From positions 1 to 64,000 of the forward strand of contig CATLAL010000008.1 in the NCBI GenBank assembly GCA_949878425.1: a stretch of 64,000 nucleotides of DNA, given 5' to 3'. Source of the DNA: an uncultured Oscillospiraceae bacterium. GTDB lineage: Bacteria > Bacillota > Clostridia > Oscillospirales > Oscillospiraceae. Of the stretch, positions 25,460 to 33,878 are shown one piece after another (position 1 is the stretch's first letter; every line of letters begins with the position of its first letter). The position numbers were made by a program, and so were the translations under genes. A model generated the notes under the pieces. The model saw only the letters and a list, made by a program, of their open reading frames with translations, made no database searches and was not told the origin of the DNA.

Positions 25460-25825
25460 AAAGATCCCTCCATTTCTCTCATATTTTGTAATATAGTCAA
25501 CACACCTGAAAAAACGAAGAACGCGTTTTTTCAGCCAGCGGGCCCGCAAAGAGCGTGTGTTTCCTATGAAGTCTACAGCCGAGCCGCTTTCGCGGCTCCT
25601 GCGGCGCGGCGCGCCGCAGGACTTAAAAAGAATCCAAGGATTCTTTTCAAGCGCTTTGACTATAAAAACTTTACCGCACACCAAGCAGCCGCCTCGTCGG
25701 GAGTACGGCTCCCTGCTGCGCGGTAAAGTGTCTGGTAAGGAGTCCCCCCGCCCCCCGTTTCTGGGGGGCGGGGTTCAATATGCTGTTTTGCCGCAGATGC
25801 GGCGCGCGGAGATTTGGAGGGTGAA
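25460..25825. other. Hairpin-rich gap between binding-protein and permease genes
   Basis: Four inverted repeats: CCCC-G-CCCCCC/GGGGGG-C-GGGG at 25746-25773, just after the binding-protein stop; AAAGAATCC/GGATTCTTT about 25627-25647; GAGCCGC/GCGGCTC about 25574-25592; and CTGAAAAAACG/CGTTTTTTCAG at 25506-25534. They probably give partial termination or 3'-end protection so that the binding protein is made in excess over the permeases. No coding sequence is seen. Confidence 0.65.
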
Positions 25826-28165
25826 TTACTTCACTGCCACCAGCTCAAGGTCACCGGTCACGCCGTAGTAGGGGGTGGGATTGGGCGTCAGAGAGGAGAC
25901 ATCCACCCGCTCGGTGGAGACCAGGCTGCAGTCGCTGCGCTGGTAGATGGGGATCTCCACCGCGTAGTCCATGATGATCTCCATGGCGGCCTGATAGGTG
26001 GCCTTGCGGTAGGCCTGATCCGTGGAGGCCCGGCCGGCCATAATGAGCTCATCCAGCTCGGCGTCGGAAATCTGGTAGTAGTTGGTGGTGCCGTTGGAGT
26101 GGTACAGCTGGAACATGTCGGGGTCGGAGGCGGCACGCCAGGCGGCGCACCACATCTCGGCCACGCCGGTCTGATAGCTGGCGTAGAGATCGTTGGAGTT
26201 GGCCAGGTCGTTGACGTTCAGGGTGAAGCCGATCTTGGCCAGGCAGTCAGCGGCGTTCTTCAGCAGCAGGAAGCTGGGGTGGTCGCCACTGCCGCCGGCG
26301 CCGATGTTCACCTGGTAGTTGGTCTTGGCACCATCGGGCGCCGCAGTGATCACGTTGTTGTCGTCAAACTTATAGCCCGCGGCCTTCAGGAAGCCGATTG
26401 CGGCCTGAAGGGCCTTCTCGTACTTCACCTCGCCGGTGTCGCCGGCGGCGTAGATGGGATTGCCCTCCACATCCACGGAGTAGGCCACCTGGTAGCCGTC
26501 GTCCGTGGTCTGGGGAGCGGCCCAGCTGGTGTTGGAGACGGGGTAGTTGATGACAGTGGCAGTCTTGCCGTAGTAGGAGTCAATAGCCTCGTCGCGGTAG
26601 GCGGCGATGACGGTGGCAATGGCCTTACGCAGGTTCTTGGACGCCTCGGAGTAGGGGTCGTTGCCCACCATGACGTTGTTGGGGTTGAGGCCGATGTAGC
26701 CGTAGCCGCGGTAATCGATCAGAATGGTGGTGAGCACGGGGCCGTTGAAGTTCTCCCAGTCCTCATCAGCAAAGCCGTTCTCCTGGGCGATCTGGATAGC
26801 GGTATTGGTGTCGTAGGAGGGGTCGGAGATGTCCAGGGTGCCGGCCACCATACCGGGGATCTTGTTGGCCTCGCTGGACTCCAGGCACTGGAGGTGGGCA
26901 ACCTTGGGCTCGCCCTTGTAGTAGTTGGGGTTGGCGTTGTAGTACACGGTGCCGTTGTCGTAGCTCTGGAACACATAGGCGCCGGCGCCCAGAGGCGCGC
27001 CGGTCTTGGCCTTCACGCCGCTCAGGTCGCCCTTGGGGAAGCCGAACATGTTGTTGGCGTAGTCGTAGAGGCTCTCGTCACCGTAGTAGTGCAGGGGGAC
27101 GATGGGCAGGCCCATCTGATAGATGGCGCTGGCGTTCAGCGTAGCGGTGGTGATGCGCATGGAGTAGTCGCCGGTACGCTCAATGCCGGACACGTTGGGA
27201 GCGGAGTCGCCGGTCTTGATGCCGATGCCGGCCCAGTCGTTGTAAATGTCGGCGGGGAAGAGATCGCTCAGGGCGCTGCCGGCGGTCTCAGCCTCCATCT
27301 GGGAGAAGTTCCAGCCGTAGTTCTCGCCGATGGCCATGAAGAAGTCCTTCACCGTGGCGTTCTCCTCCAGGGTGAAGCCCCAGTTGGCGGCGCAGGCGGC
27401 CACAGAGTCCTCAGCGGTGTTGGCCTCGTTCTCAATGAGGTAATCAATGATCTCCTGGGCGAACTTCACGCCGCCCTCGTTGACCGCGTTCCAGAACTTC
27501 TCCTGATCCTCCTGGGTCCAGTAAGTAAAGTCGGTGTTGTCCTCGCCGGCCGCGACGATCAGGCCCAGCTTGGTGCCCATGCCGGCGCGGTACTCGTCCA
27601 CGCCCAGGATGCCGGTGGAGAAGAAGGTGGAGTTGCCGTCATAGGTGGGGTCCAGGACGACATAGGCGCCGAAGATGACGTCGTCAATGTCGCAGGGATG
27701 GCCGTCGGAGAATACCAGGTCGTCGCGCATGGTGATGTCGTAGCTGACGGTGCCGTCGGCGTTCTCGGTGATGACCACGTTGGCGGGGCCGGTGTAGGTG
27801 TAGTCCGTGCCGTTGTAGGAACGGGTCTCGCCTTCAATGCCGTTGAGGACGGGGCTGCCCACCCGGTCCGTGGTCAGCAGGTACAGCTGGGTATAGTCCG
27901 TGATATCGTTGTCGCTGGCGGACAGGGCGAAGAAGGGGGAGAATTTGCCCTCCAGGCCCTGCTCCACGCTGACCACCAGGGTGTCGTTGGCGGGCTCGCC
28001 GCCCTGGCTGTCGTCGGGGTTGTTGGTATCGTCGCCGGGGGTGTTGGTCTGGGCGTCATCGGGGGTATCGTTGCCGGTCTTGTCGTTTCCGCCGCAGGCG
28101 GCCAGCATGCCGATGCACATCACCAGAGCCAGGAGCATTGCAAGGATCTTTTTGCTTCCTTTCAT
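25826..28165 (-). CDS. Oligopeptide-binding lipoprotein of the ABC importer (SBP_bac_5 family, OppA-like)
   Basis: 779 residues, longer than the usual ~540-600. Start MKGSKKILAML at 28165 follows AGGAGGAAAGACC; the frame is open far upstream but reads as a shadow of another gene. Lipoprotein signal with lipobox LAAC, then an acidic Asp/Asn/Thr/Pro-rich linker and the SBP_bac_5 fold (residues ~75-770: DITMRDDLVFSDGHPCDIDDVIFGAYVVLDP is the family motif; late ELDELIMAGRASTDQAYRKATYQAAMEIIMDYAVEIPIYQRSD). Extra length lies mostly in the first half (around EEGGVKFAQEIIDYLIENEANTAEDS). Captures peptides outside the cell for the downstream permeases and ATPases. First gene of the importer operon. 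Confidence 0.94.
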   Translation of the reverse strand: MKGSKKILAMLLALVMCIGMLAACGGNDKTGNDTPDDAQTNTPGDDTNNPDDSQGGEPANDTLVVSVEQGLEGKFSPFFALSASDNDITDYTQLYLLTTDRVGSPVLNGIEGETRSYNGTDYTYTGPANVVITENADGTVSYDITMRDDLVFSDGHPCDIDDVIFGAYVVLDPTYDGNSTFFSTGILGVDEYRAGMGTKLGLIVAAGEDNTDFTYWTQEDQEKFWNAVNEGGVKFAQEIIDYLIENEANTAEDSVAACAANWGFTLEENATVKDFFMAIGENYGWNFSQMEAETAGSALSDLFPADIYNDWAGIGIKTGDSAPNVSGIERTGDYSMRITTATLNASAIYQMGLPIVPLHYYGDESLYDYANNMFGFPKGDLSGVKAKTGAPLGAGAYVFQSYDNGTVYYNANPNYYKGEPKVAHLQCLESSEANKIPGMVAGTLDISDPSYDTNTAIQIAQENGFADEDWENFNGPVLTTILIDYRGYGYIGLNPNNVMVGNDPYSEASKNLRKAIATVIAAYRDEAIDSYYGKTATVINYPVSNTSWAAPQTTDDGYQVAYSVDVEGNPIYAAGDTGEVKYEKALQAAIGFLKAAGYKFDDNNVITAAPDGAKTNYQVNIGAGGSGDHPSFLLLKNAADCLAKIGFTLNVNDLANSNDLYASYQTGVAEMWCAAWRAASDPDMFQLYHSNGTTNYYQISDAELDELIMAGRASTDQAYRKATYQAAMEIIMDYAVEIPIYQRSDCSLVSTERVDVSSLTPNPTPYYGVTGDLELVAVK

Positions 28166-28226
28166 GGTCTTTCCTCCTGTTATAGTTTTAAACCAATGGG
28201 CAAAACCCATAAGTTCAACGGAGTAA

Positions 28227-28295
28227 GCCTGTCTCACCTGTGAGACAGGCCCGAAAGGCGGTACCGCCTTTCGGGATGGGGGCGCATGCGCCCCC
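28227..28295. terminator. Three consecutive perfect palindromes upstream of the importer operon
   Basis: Back-to-back hairpins: GCCTGTCTCA-CCTG-TGAGACAGGC (28227-28250), CCCGAAAGGCG-GTAC-CGCCTTTCGGG (28250-28275) and GGGGGCGCATGCGCCCCC (28278-28295). They lie between the 28315-28854 gene and the binding-protein gene, in the leader of the importer. No T-run follows, so they could be a terminator array, an mRNA stabiliser or protein-binding sites. Confidence 0.6.
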
Positions 28296-28314
28296 GGCCG
28301 GCAAGCATGAGCGC

Positions 28315-28854
28315 TCAGCTCCTGGGCCGGTAGAGCAGCCTCCGGCTCAGCCGCCGCCACAGCAGCGCGCCCGCCAGAGCGGCGCATTGGCCCGCTAGAT
28401 AGGCCGCGAGACCCGCCTCCCGGCCCTGGGCCCCATGGCGGAGGACAAAAAAACACTCCCCCGCCAGCGCCAGAGCGGCACAGACAGCCGTGAAAGAGAC
28501 CCGCAGGGGGAATTTTTCCACCGTAGCCTCGTAGACGTAGGCCCGCAGCCGCGCGCCCTCCCGGCTCAGCCGGACGAGCCCCCACGTTACGGAGAAGGAC
28601 GCCGCCAGTGCGCCCACATAGGGGAGGACCACGTAGAAGCAGCCCTCCGCCCCCGGCGCGCGGATACAGCCGCAGAGGAGCTCCGCCGCCGTCACCAAAG
28701 CCCACAGTCCCCACAGCAGCCCCAGCAGCCCTCTGCGCTGAGACTCGTCCCCCTCAAACAGAAAAATCTGTCCGGAGTAGACGTACCCGCCGGAGACCGT
28801 GGGCGTAAAGTCGTCCAGATAAGCCCGGCGTCCTTTTTTCTTTTCTCCGGCCAT
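28315..28854 (-). CDS. Membrane protein of unknown function (four predicted segments)
   Basis: 179 residues. A polar, lysine/arginine-rich N-terminus (AGEKKKGRRAYLDDF) followed by four hydrophobic segments: about 41-60, 75-93, 117-136 and 146-163. No motif or family recognised. It has its own promoter (28969-28997) and is separated from the importer operon by three hairpins, so it is probably transcribed alone with some read-through. Codon use resembles the neighbours. Confidence 0.65.
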   Translation of the reverse strand: MAGEKKKGRRAYLDDFTPTVSGGYVYSGQIFLFEGDESQRRGLLGLLWGLWALVTAAELLCGCIRAPGAEGCFYVVLPYVGALAASFSVTWGLVRLSREGARLRAYVYEATVEKFPLRVSFTAVCAALALAGECFFVLRHGAQGREAGLAAYLAGQCAALAGALLWRRLSRRLLYRPRS

Positions 28855-29345
28855 GTCAGGCCGCCGCCGGCAGTGCTTGCATATTCATCAATTCTTCCTT
28901 GCAGAGCGTGGCTCAGGGCCCTGGCGGAGCGGCCCGCTGCCCGCTGGCGTTAAACTTTCGTTTGATTTATTATACTCTACCTTGCCCCGCATTTCAAGTG
29001 GAACAATTAGGCGGAGGGGGAATTTTTCAGCTTTTTTTGTTTTTCGACGAATGCCCAAGGGGCTGCCGCCCCGCTTTTTGCCCAATCCTACAAATCTTCT
29101 GAACAAGTTGCACAAGAACTGCGGCTCGGCTCTCCCCGTTTTTGCTCCTTCGCTCTCCGGGGCCCCCCCGCCTGTCTGGAAAAAAATTCCGAAATCACGG
29201 CACTTTACATAGGCAGAGGAGATACTGCGCCTGTATCTGTCCCCCTGGATGATTATGAATTTTCCATTTCAAAAAATTTCACGTCCTCTATTGGCGGACA
29301 AGATGTTGGGGGAGGGTCCTTCTATTGAAGAATCCTCCCCCGTTC
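28855..29345. other. Non-coding gap
   Basis: 491 bases between the two minus-strand units. It holds the promoter at 28969-28997; the right part (about 29000-29345) is AT-richer and contains a GGGGAGGATTCTTCAATAGAAGGACCCTCCCC hairpin about 29310-29341 (described as pattern: GGGGGAGG/CCTCCCCC arms), which lies just beyond the stop of the ABC half-transporter and may terminate it. No gene is seen. Confidence 0.55.
28969..28997 (-). promoter_or_regulatory. Sigma-A promoter for the 28315-28854 membrane protein
   Basis: On the minus strand TTGAAA (28997-28992), 17-base spacer and perfect TATAAT (28974-28969), about 115 bases upstream of the start. Confidence 0.7.
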
Positions 29346-31067
29346 CTACCCGTTGCTCATGTGATACAGGGAGTAGAAGTAGCCTCTGCGCTCCATCAGG
29401 TCCGGGAAGCGCCCCCGCTCCCACACCGCGCCGTCCCGCAGGACGATGAGCTCGTCGTACCGCTCCAGCAGGGCCTCCTCCAGCCGGTGGGTCACCACCA
29501 GGCGGGTCAGACCGTCCAGACGCAAGATCGCGTCCGTCACCGCGAAGGCCGTCCGGTTGTCCAGGGAGGCGGTGGCCTCGTCCAGCAGCAGCACCGGCGT
29601 CCCCCGCAGCAGGGCCCGGGCGATGGACACCCGCTGCCGCTCCCCGCCGGAGAGGCCGGAGCCGTTCTCCCCGCAGCGGTAGTCCTCCCCCCGCTGGGCC
29701 AGGAGCTCCGTCAGGCCCGCGCGCTCCGCCGCCCGGCTGACCTCCTCCTCCGGGAAGTCCCGGAACATGGTGATGTTGCGGCGGATGGTGTCGTCAAAGA
29801 GGAACACGCCCTGACCGATGAGGCTGATGAGGTCATAGAGGCTGTCCGGATCCGCCTCCCGCAGCTCCGTGCCGTCAATGGTGATGGAGCCGGCGTAGCC
29901 GTCGTGGGCCCCCATGAGCAGGTTCAGCAGGGTGCTCTTGCCGCTGCCGGAGACGCCCACCAGGGCGTAGGTTTTCCCCGCCTCCAGCCGGAGGGACACG
30001 TCCCGCAGCACCGGCTGGTCCGGCTCGTAGCCGAAGGTGACATGCTCCAGGGCGATGGCCTCCCGGAGGACCGGCTCGATGGCCCGTCCGGCGCGGCCCG
30101 CGTTCTCCTCCGTCACCTCCGCCAGCTTCTCGATGAGTCCCGCCGCCGCCTTGCGGCTGGCCCAGTACTGGGGGATCACCGTGACGGGCTGGATGACGAA
30201 GTTGCAGAGATTCACGAAGATGAGCACCGTCCCGGCGGTGATGTCCCCCCGGATGGCCAGAAAGGCCCCCAGGAAGAAGATGCCGAACTGCAAAATCTCC
30301 GAGCACAGGTTCTGGCTCACCGCCGTCAGCAGGTACTCCCACCAGCAGCGGCGGCGCTTGCAGTCCTCCAGGTCCCGGTTGGCCTCGTCGAAGAGGCCCA
30401 CAGCCTCCCCCTCCGCCTTGAAGCTCTTGATGACGGAGAATCCGGAGAGCAGGTCCTTGAGCCGGGAGACGAAGGTCTCGTTTTTACCGCTGACGGCTTT
30501 TTCCCGGGCGGCCAGCTCCCCGCCCATCAGCAGGGAAGCCCCCAGGGGCAGGGCGGTGAGCAGGATGGTGGCCATGGCCAGGAAGGGGCTGTACCAGAAC
30601 ATCATGGCCAGAGAGCCGAAGAAGAGCAGGACAGCGTGGAGGAGGAGGAAGGAGCGCTTGAGGTAGTTCTCCTCCACGGAGCCCACGTCGTTGGTGAGAA
30701 CGGAGAGGTAGCGGCCCGTGCGCTCCCGGGAGAAGGCGCTGATGCTCTTCTCCGAGAGGTTCCGGAAGGCCAGGGCCTTGTACTGCTCCAGGGCCCTGTA
30801 GACGAAGCCGCTCTTGGCCCGGTACATGGCCGTATTGAGAAGGAACGCCGCCGCTACAAAGACCGCCGTGAAGGTCAAGGTCCGCCTCAGCCAGGCCAGA
30901 TCTCCGGCGGCGATCACATCCAGCACCTCCCCCAGCAGCCAGGAGCCGATGAGGTTTTCGGAGAACGTCACGGCCGTCAGCAGCAGGGCCAGGGCGAAGC
31001 GGAGCCGGTTGCCCTGATAGAACGCCCGGAAGTACTGCCGGGCGGCGGGATTTCCGGATGCTTTCAT
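29346..31067 (-). CDS. ABC transporter half-transporter (membrane plus ATPase domains)
   Basis: 573 residues: six membrane helices in the first ~310 residues (ABC type IV exporter fold), then an ATPase with Walker A GVSGSGKST, Q-loop LIGQGVFLFDDTIRRN, signature LSGGERQRVSIARAL, Walker B PVLLLDEATASLD and H-loop VVTHRL. All key residues are present. It would act as a homodimer because no second half is adjacent. Substrate (drug, lipid or peptide) cannot be read from sequence. Its ATG overlaps the TGA of the upstream XRE regulator gene (ATGA), so the pair is translationally coupled. Confidence 0.92.
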   Translation of the reverse strand: MKASGNPAARQYFRAFYQGNRLRFALALLLTAVTFSENLIGSWLLGEVLDVIAAGDLAWLRRTLTFTAVFVAAAFLLNTAMYRAKSGFVYRALEQYKALAFRNLSEKSISAFSRERTGRYLSVLTNDVGSVEENYLKRSFLLLHAVLLFFGSLAMMFWYSPFLAMATILLTALPLGASLLMGGELAAREKAVSGKNETFVSRLKDLLSGFSVIKSFKAEGEAVGLFDEANRDLEDCKRRRCWWEYLLTAVSQNLCSEILQFGIFFLGAFLAIRGDITAGTVLIFVNLCNFVIQPVTVIPQYWASRKAAAGLIEKLAEVTEENAGRAGRAIEPVLREAIALEHVTFGYEPDQPVLRDVSLRLEAGKTYALVGVSGSGKSTLLNLLMGAHDGYAGSITIDGTELREADPDSLYDLISLIGQGVFLFDDTIRRNITMFRDFPEEEVSRAAERAGLTELLAQRGEDYRCGENGSGLSGGERQRVSIARALLRGTPVLLLDEATASLDNRTAFAVTDAILRLDGLTRLVVTHRLEEALLERYDELIVLRDGAVWERGRFPDLMERRGYFYSLYHMSNG

Positions 31068-31957
31068 TCTCTTTTCTCCTTTTTCTTCTCCTCAGCCGGC
31101 CTGCGCAGCAGAGGGCTCTTGCGGGTGATCCACTGGACGTAAAAGGCCATATCCTTCTCGATCAGGCAGCGGCCCATCAGCAGAAAGGGGACAAAGGCAA
31201 AATTTTCGTTTACAATATAGGTGTCGATCATGCCGGAGGCCAGCTCCATCTCCAGCCGGTGGAGGAGATGAATCCCCCACATCTCCCGGAAGAGCGCTTC
31301 CACCTCCTCCCCGGGCAGGCCCAGGCGCGCCGCCGCCGCTTCCGCCACAATATAGTGCTCCTTCTCGCTGTAGAGGAACTCCAGCAGCTCCAGGCAGTTG
31401 GGGCGGGACAGGACGGCGAAGAGCTTCCGGTAGGCGTCGTTGTCCGCGAAATAGGCGGCGTAGCCCGCCTCCGGCTCCGGGGCCACGGTCATGAAGGAGA
31501 ACTCCTCGCTGACCGTACCGAAGAGCAGTCCCTCCTCCAGCTTGGCGCCATTTCGCATCAAGAGGGCGGGCCCGTCCCCCTCTCCCGGCAGGGTGCAGCG
31601 GGCGGGGAATTGGACCGGCCTGCTGAGCACGCCGGAGGGCATCATATTCTGTGTGCTCTGGAACAGGATATGGCAGATGGCGTCCAGCCGCTTCCCCTCC
31701 GGTTGGGAGGCGATATAGCGGCAGGCCCGGTCCATGGCGTCCTCCGCCGCACCCCCCTCCCGGCCGAAGAGAGCGTCGATGGTCACGCCCAGCTTATCGG
31801 CGATGGCGGGCAGCAGGGACACGTCCGGCGCGCCGCCGCACTCCCACCGGCTCACCGCCTGGGTGCTGACCCCAGCCGCCTTCCCCAGCTCCTCCTGGGT
31901 CAGTCCCGCCGCCTTGCGGAATTTGGTAATTTGCGCCCCCAACAGGCTGCTATCCAT
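31064..31957 (-). CDS. XRE-family transcriptional regulator with large C-terminal domain
   Basis: 297 residues. Residues ~7-65 are a Cro/C1-type helix-turn-helix (ITKFRKAAGLTQEELGKAAGVSTQAVSRWECGGAPDVSLLPAIADKLGVTIDALFG, quoted as pattern). The C-terminal ~230 residues are a winged-helix or sensor-like region (LFSEKEHY.. type, RLGLPGEEVEALFREMWGIHLLHRLEMELASGMIDTY) found in Clostridia XRE proteins; the ligand is unknown. Start at 31957 with GGAGGG upstream. Translationally coupled to the downstream transporter, whose expression it probably controls with its own. Confidence 0.85.
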   Translation of the reverse strand: MDSSLLGAQITKFRKAAGLTQEELGKAAGVSTQAVSRWECGGAPDVSLLPAIADKLGVTIDALFGREGGAAEDAMDRACRYIASQPEGKRLDAICHILFQSTQNMMPSGVLSRPVQFPARCTLPGEGDGPALLMRNGAKLEEGLLFGTVSEEFSFMTVAPEPEAGYAAYFADNDAYRKLFAVLSRPNCLELLEFLYSEKEHYIVAEAAAARLGLPGEEVEALFREMWGIHLLHRLEMELASGMIDTYIVNENFAFVPFLLMGRCLIEKDMAFYVQWITRKSPLLRRPAEEKKKEKRE

Positions 31958-31972
31958 ACCTTTTTCCCTCCG

Positions 31973-32017
31973 TTCAAACGATGCTTGTATTATATATCAA
32001 AGTTTGTTTGAATACAA
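31973..32017 (-). promoter_or_regulatory. Promoter and candidate operator of the XRE-ABC operon
   Basis: On the minus strand TTGTAT (32017-32012), 17-base spacer, perfect TATAAT (31994-31989). The promoter is framed by inverted repeats: TTCAAAC (32012-32006) with GTTTGAA (31979-31973), a layout suited to an autoregulating XRE dimer. Confidence 0.6.
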
Positions 32018-32024
32018 TGCACCT

Positions 32025-32097
32025 GTTTTTGTCAGAAATCAAATATAAATTGATTTCTGACAAAAACAACACGCAGGGAAACCCTGCGTGTTGTTTT
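32025..32097. terminator. Two overlapping, mutually exclusive perfect hairpins in a divergent gap
   Basis: Hairpin 1: 18-bp perfect arms starting GTTTTTGTCAGAAATCAA (32025-32067, 7-base loop). Hairpin 2: 16-bp perfect arms AAAACAACACGCAGGG (32063-32097, 3-base loop) with T-runs on both sides. They share bases 32063-32067 so cannot both form fully. Hairpin 2 has the form of a bidirectional terminator, although no gene ends here. Confidence 0.6.
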
Positions 32098-32144
32098 CCG
32101 GACCGCCCTATGTGGGCTCTTCGACAGCTTTCCCCTGTTTCGAT

Positions 32145-32173
32145 TTGACGAACTGGGAAAATTCTGGTAAAAT
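32145..32173 (+). promoter_or_regulatory. Sigma-A promoter of the 357-residue SLH protein
   Basis: TTGACG (32145-32150), 17-base spacer, TAAAAT (32168-32173), 57 bases upstream of the ATG. Confidence 0.7.
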
Positions 32174-32229
32174 ACAGCCCGTACACCCGGCAATTTGATT
32201 CTACATTGAAAGGAAACGAGGAATTCCTC

Positions 32230-33303
32230 ATGGAAACACGTCTGATATCCCTGGCGCTGACCCTGGCGCTGTGCTTTGGTCAAGCTCTGCCGGCCCTGGC
32301 CGCAGAGGACGCGGCGGGCACGCCGGACCCCGGCTACACCGACGTTCCGGCGGACTGCTGGTGCGCCGACAGCATTGCCCGCGCTACGGAGCTGGGCCTC
32401 TTCCAGGGGCTGGGCGACGGCCGGTTCGGCCGGGGCGAGCCCATTACACGGGCCGCCTTTATCACCGCCCTGGTGCGGCTCTTTGGCTGGAATGCCGAGC
32501 TCCCCGCCGACGGCTCCTTTACCGACGCATCTCCCGGCTCCTGGTACTACGCCGCGGTGGAGACCGCCTACGCCAACGGCGCCGTGGCCGCCTCCGATCA
32601 CGCCTTCCGTCCCGGGGACAACATCTCCCGGGGCGAGATGGTGACCATGCTGGTCCGGGGCCTGGGCTACACCGCCCTGGCCGGAACCATCAGCACCTAC
32701 AGCTCCCCCTTTACCGACGTGAGCGCCAACAAGGGCTTTATCTCCATTGCCTACGACATGGCCCTGGTAGACGGCGTAGGGGACGGCCGCTTTGACCCCA
32801 ATGGCCACGCCACCCGGGAGCAGGCCGCCGTGCTGCTGGTGCGGGTATACGATCTGCTGCACGCTCCGCCCACAGCCATGCAGAGCGCCGGCGGCTACAC
32901 CCGCGTAGCTGTGGCCGCCCCCAGGCCCGCCGCGGACGATGAGATCCCCACGACCCCTCTGGAGCCCCTTGCCGATCTCTATATCGCTCTGCGCCAGCTG
33001 AAGAGCTCCGGCACAGATATGGGACAAGTGGTGCTGTGCCTCAGCGCCGGCGGCGTGCGCACTTTGGTGGAAAAGAACGCCATCGTCTCCACCGACCGCC
33101 TCACCGCCAGCCAGGTGGAGGAGGTGCTCGCCTCGGCAGAGGACCTGAGCGCCTACTATTCCGACCGGTATGAGTGCGCCTACTGCATCTACCAGGCCGG
33201 GTACGGACGGGAGGCCACCCTGTGGTACCAGAGCGAGCGGAGCCTGGCCGCCAAGCTGCAGCTGGCCAGCCTCTTCGGCGTCACCCGGTATGTGCTGGAG
33301 TAG
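32230..33303 (+). CDS. SLH-domain surface protein with novel C-terminal domain
   Basis: 357 residues. Signal peptide (ISLALTLALCFGQALPALA) then three SLH modules filling residues ~35-225 (YTDVPADCWCADSIARATELGLFQGLGDGRFGRGEPITRAAFITALVRL; FTDASPGSWYYAAVETAYANGAVAASDHAFRPGDNISRGEMVTML; FTDVSANKGFISIAYDMALVDGVGDGRFDPNGHATREQAAVLLVRVY, patterns). The last ~115 residues (LYIALRQLKSSGTDMGQVVLCLSAGGVRTLVEKNAI... ending VTRYVLE) match no family I know. Start METRL at 32230 follows AACGAGG at 8 bases. Monocistronic; the small convergent gene begins its 3' end 4 bases downstream. Confidence 0.88.
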   Translation: METRLISLALTLALCFGQALPALAAEDAAGTPDPGYTDVPADCWCADSIARATELGLFQGLGDGRFGRGEPITRAAFITALVRLFGWNAELPADGSFTDASPGSWYYAAVETAYANGAVAASDHAFRPGDNISRGEMVTMLVRGLGYTALAGTISTYSSPFTDVSANKGFISIAYDMALVDGVGDGRFDPNGHATREQAAVLLVRVYDLLHAPPTAMQSAGGYTRVAVAAPRPAADDEIPTTPLEPLADLYIALRQLKSSGTDMGQVVLCLSAGGVRTLVEKNAIVSTDRLTASQVEEVLASAEDLSAYYSDRYECAYCIYQAGYGREATLWYQSERSLAAKLQLASLFGVTRYVLE

Positions 33304-33306
33304 CCC

Positions 33307-33579
33307 CTACTTCCCTTCTCTGGCCGGATCCAGGTGGTAGACGCTGTTGAGGGTCTCCACCACAATCGCGCCGCTGTCCTTGTCCTTCTTCCAGTTCTGC
33401 ACCAGACTGGTGCGGATGTACCGGTCGCAGGGCTCCCCCCGCCTGTCCCGGCGGCAGTGGATGAGAACGCACCCGTCCTCCATCTTCGCCTCCCCGACAC
33501 AGCCCAGCCGCTCCTTGTCCTCCGGGTTCGCCCTGGCTACGCCCTCCCGGTCCGTAATGCGGGTGATCTTGTAGTACAT
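33307..33579 (-). CDS. Small soluble protein of unknown function
   Basis: 90 residues, MYYKITRITDREG start with AGGAGG 5 bases upstream; the frame extends to 33636 into repeat DNA. Basic and strongly polar, three cysteines (C46-type GCVG, DGCVLIHC, EPC). Strands predicted from alternation (YYKITRI, GCVLIHCRR, GAIVVETLNSVYHLD) suggest a small beta protein. Not recognised. Its stop lies 4 bases from the stop of the convergent SLH gene; there is no obvious terminator between them. Confidence 0.6.
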   Translation of the reverse strand: MYYKITRITDREGVARANPEDKERLGCVGEAKMEDGCVLIHCRRDRRGEPCDRYIRTSLVQNWKKDKDSGAIVVETLNSVYHLDPAREGK

Positions 33580-33599
33580 GGTCGCCTCCTGGTTTGTTG

Positions 33600-33828
33600 T
33601 TCCTTCTTTTCTTTGTGAACAAAGAAAAGAAGCCAAAGAAAAACTTTTTGCGCGAAACTACGTTTCGCTTATGGGTTATCAAAAAACCTGCCAGCGCCGG
33701 TTTGTTCCCAAACGTTCTATGGAGCAGTATCCAAAAAACCTGAGGGAAACGAAGTTTCGCGATAATAAAGTTTAGGGCCGCCCTTTTCAAAGGGCGGTGG
33801 GGTGAAGCCCCAGCGGATTTGGGCCCCC
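33600..33828. repeat. GGCATACATTC-family repeat and associated hairpin DNA
   Basis: TTCTTTTCTTTGTGAACAAA hairpin repeat (about 33605-33655) as at 9671 and 11818, followed by GCGAAACTACGTTTCGC and, about 100 bases on, its partner GAAACGAAGTTTCGCGATAATAAAG, a motif also adjacent to the repeat at 12001-12040. No coding sequence is seen between 33580 and 33828. Confidence 0.6.
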
Positions 33829-33878
33829 AAAAAGACCGGGCAGCCGGAAGCCTCGCTTTCCGGCTGCCCGGTCTTTTT
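33829..33878. terminator. Terminator of the chemotaxis operon
   Basis: 20-bp stem (AAAAAGACCGGGCAGCCGGAA with its complement ending GGTCTTTTT), 33829-33878, directly abutting the cheB stop codon. T-runs on both strands. Confidence 0.9.

Noticed and set aside
25460..25684. 75-codon N-terminal extension of the OppB-like permease
   Set aside because: It passes through hairpin-rich non-coding DNA; a GGAGG-spaced TTG at 25459 gives a normal OppB N-terminus.
22703..25726. 1007-codon plus-strand ORF across the permease genes
   Set aside because: Runs antisense through three conserved transporter genes; composition is His/Gln/Asp/Val-rich low complexity, typical of a shadow frame.
25814..28243. 809-codon plus-strand ORF opposite the binding-protein gene
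   Set aside because: Val/Gly/His-rich shadow frame; the minus frame has lipobox and family motifs.
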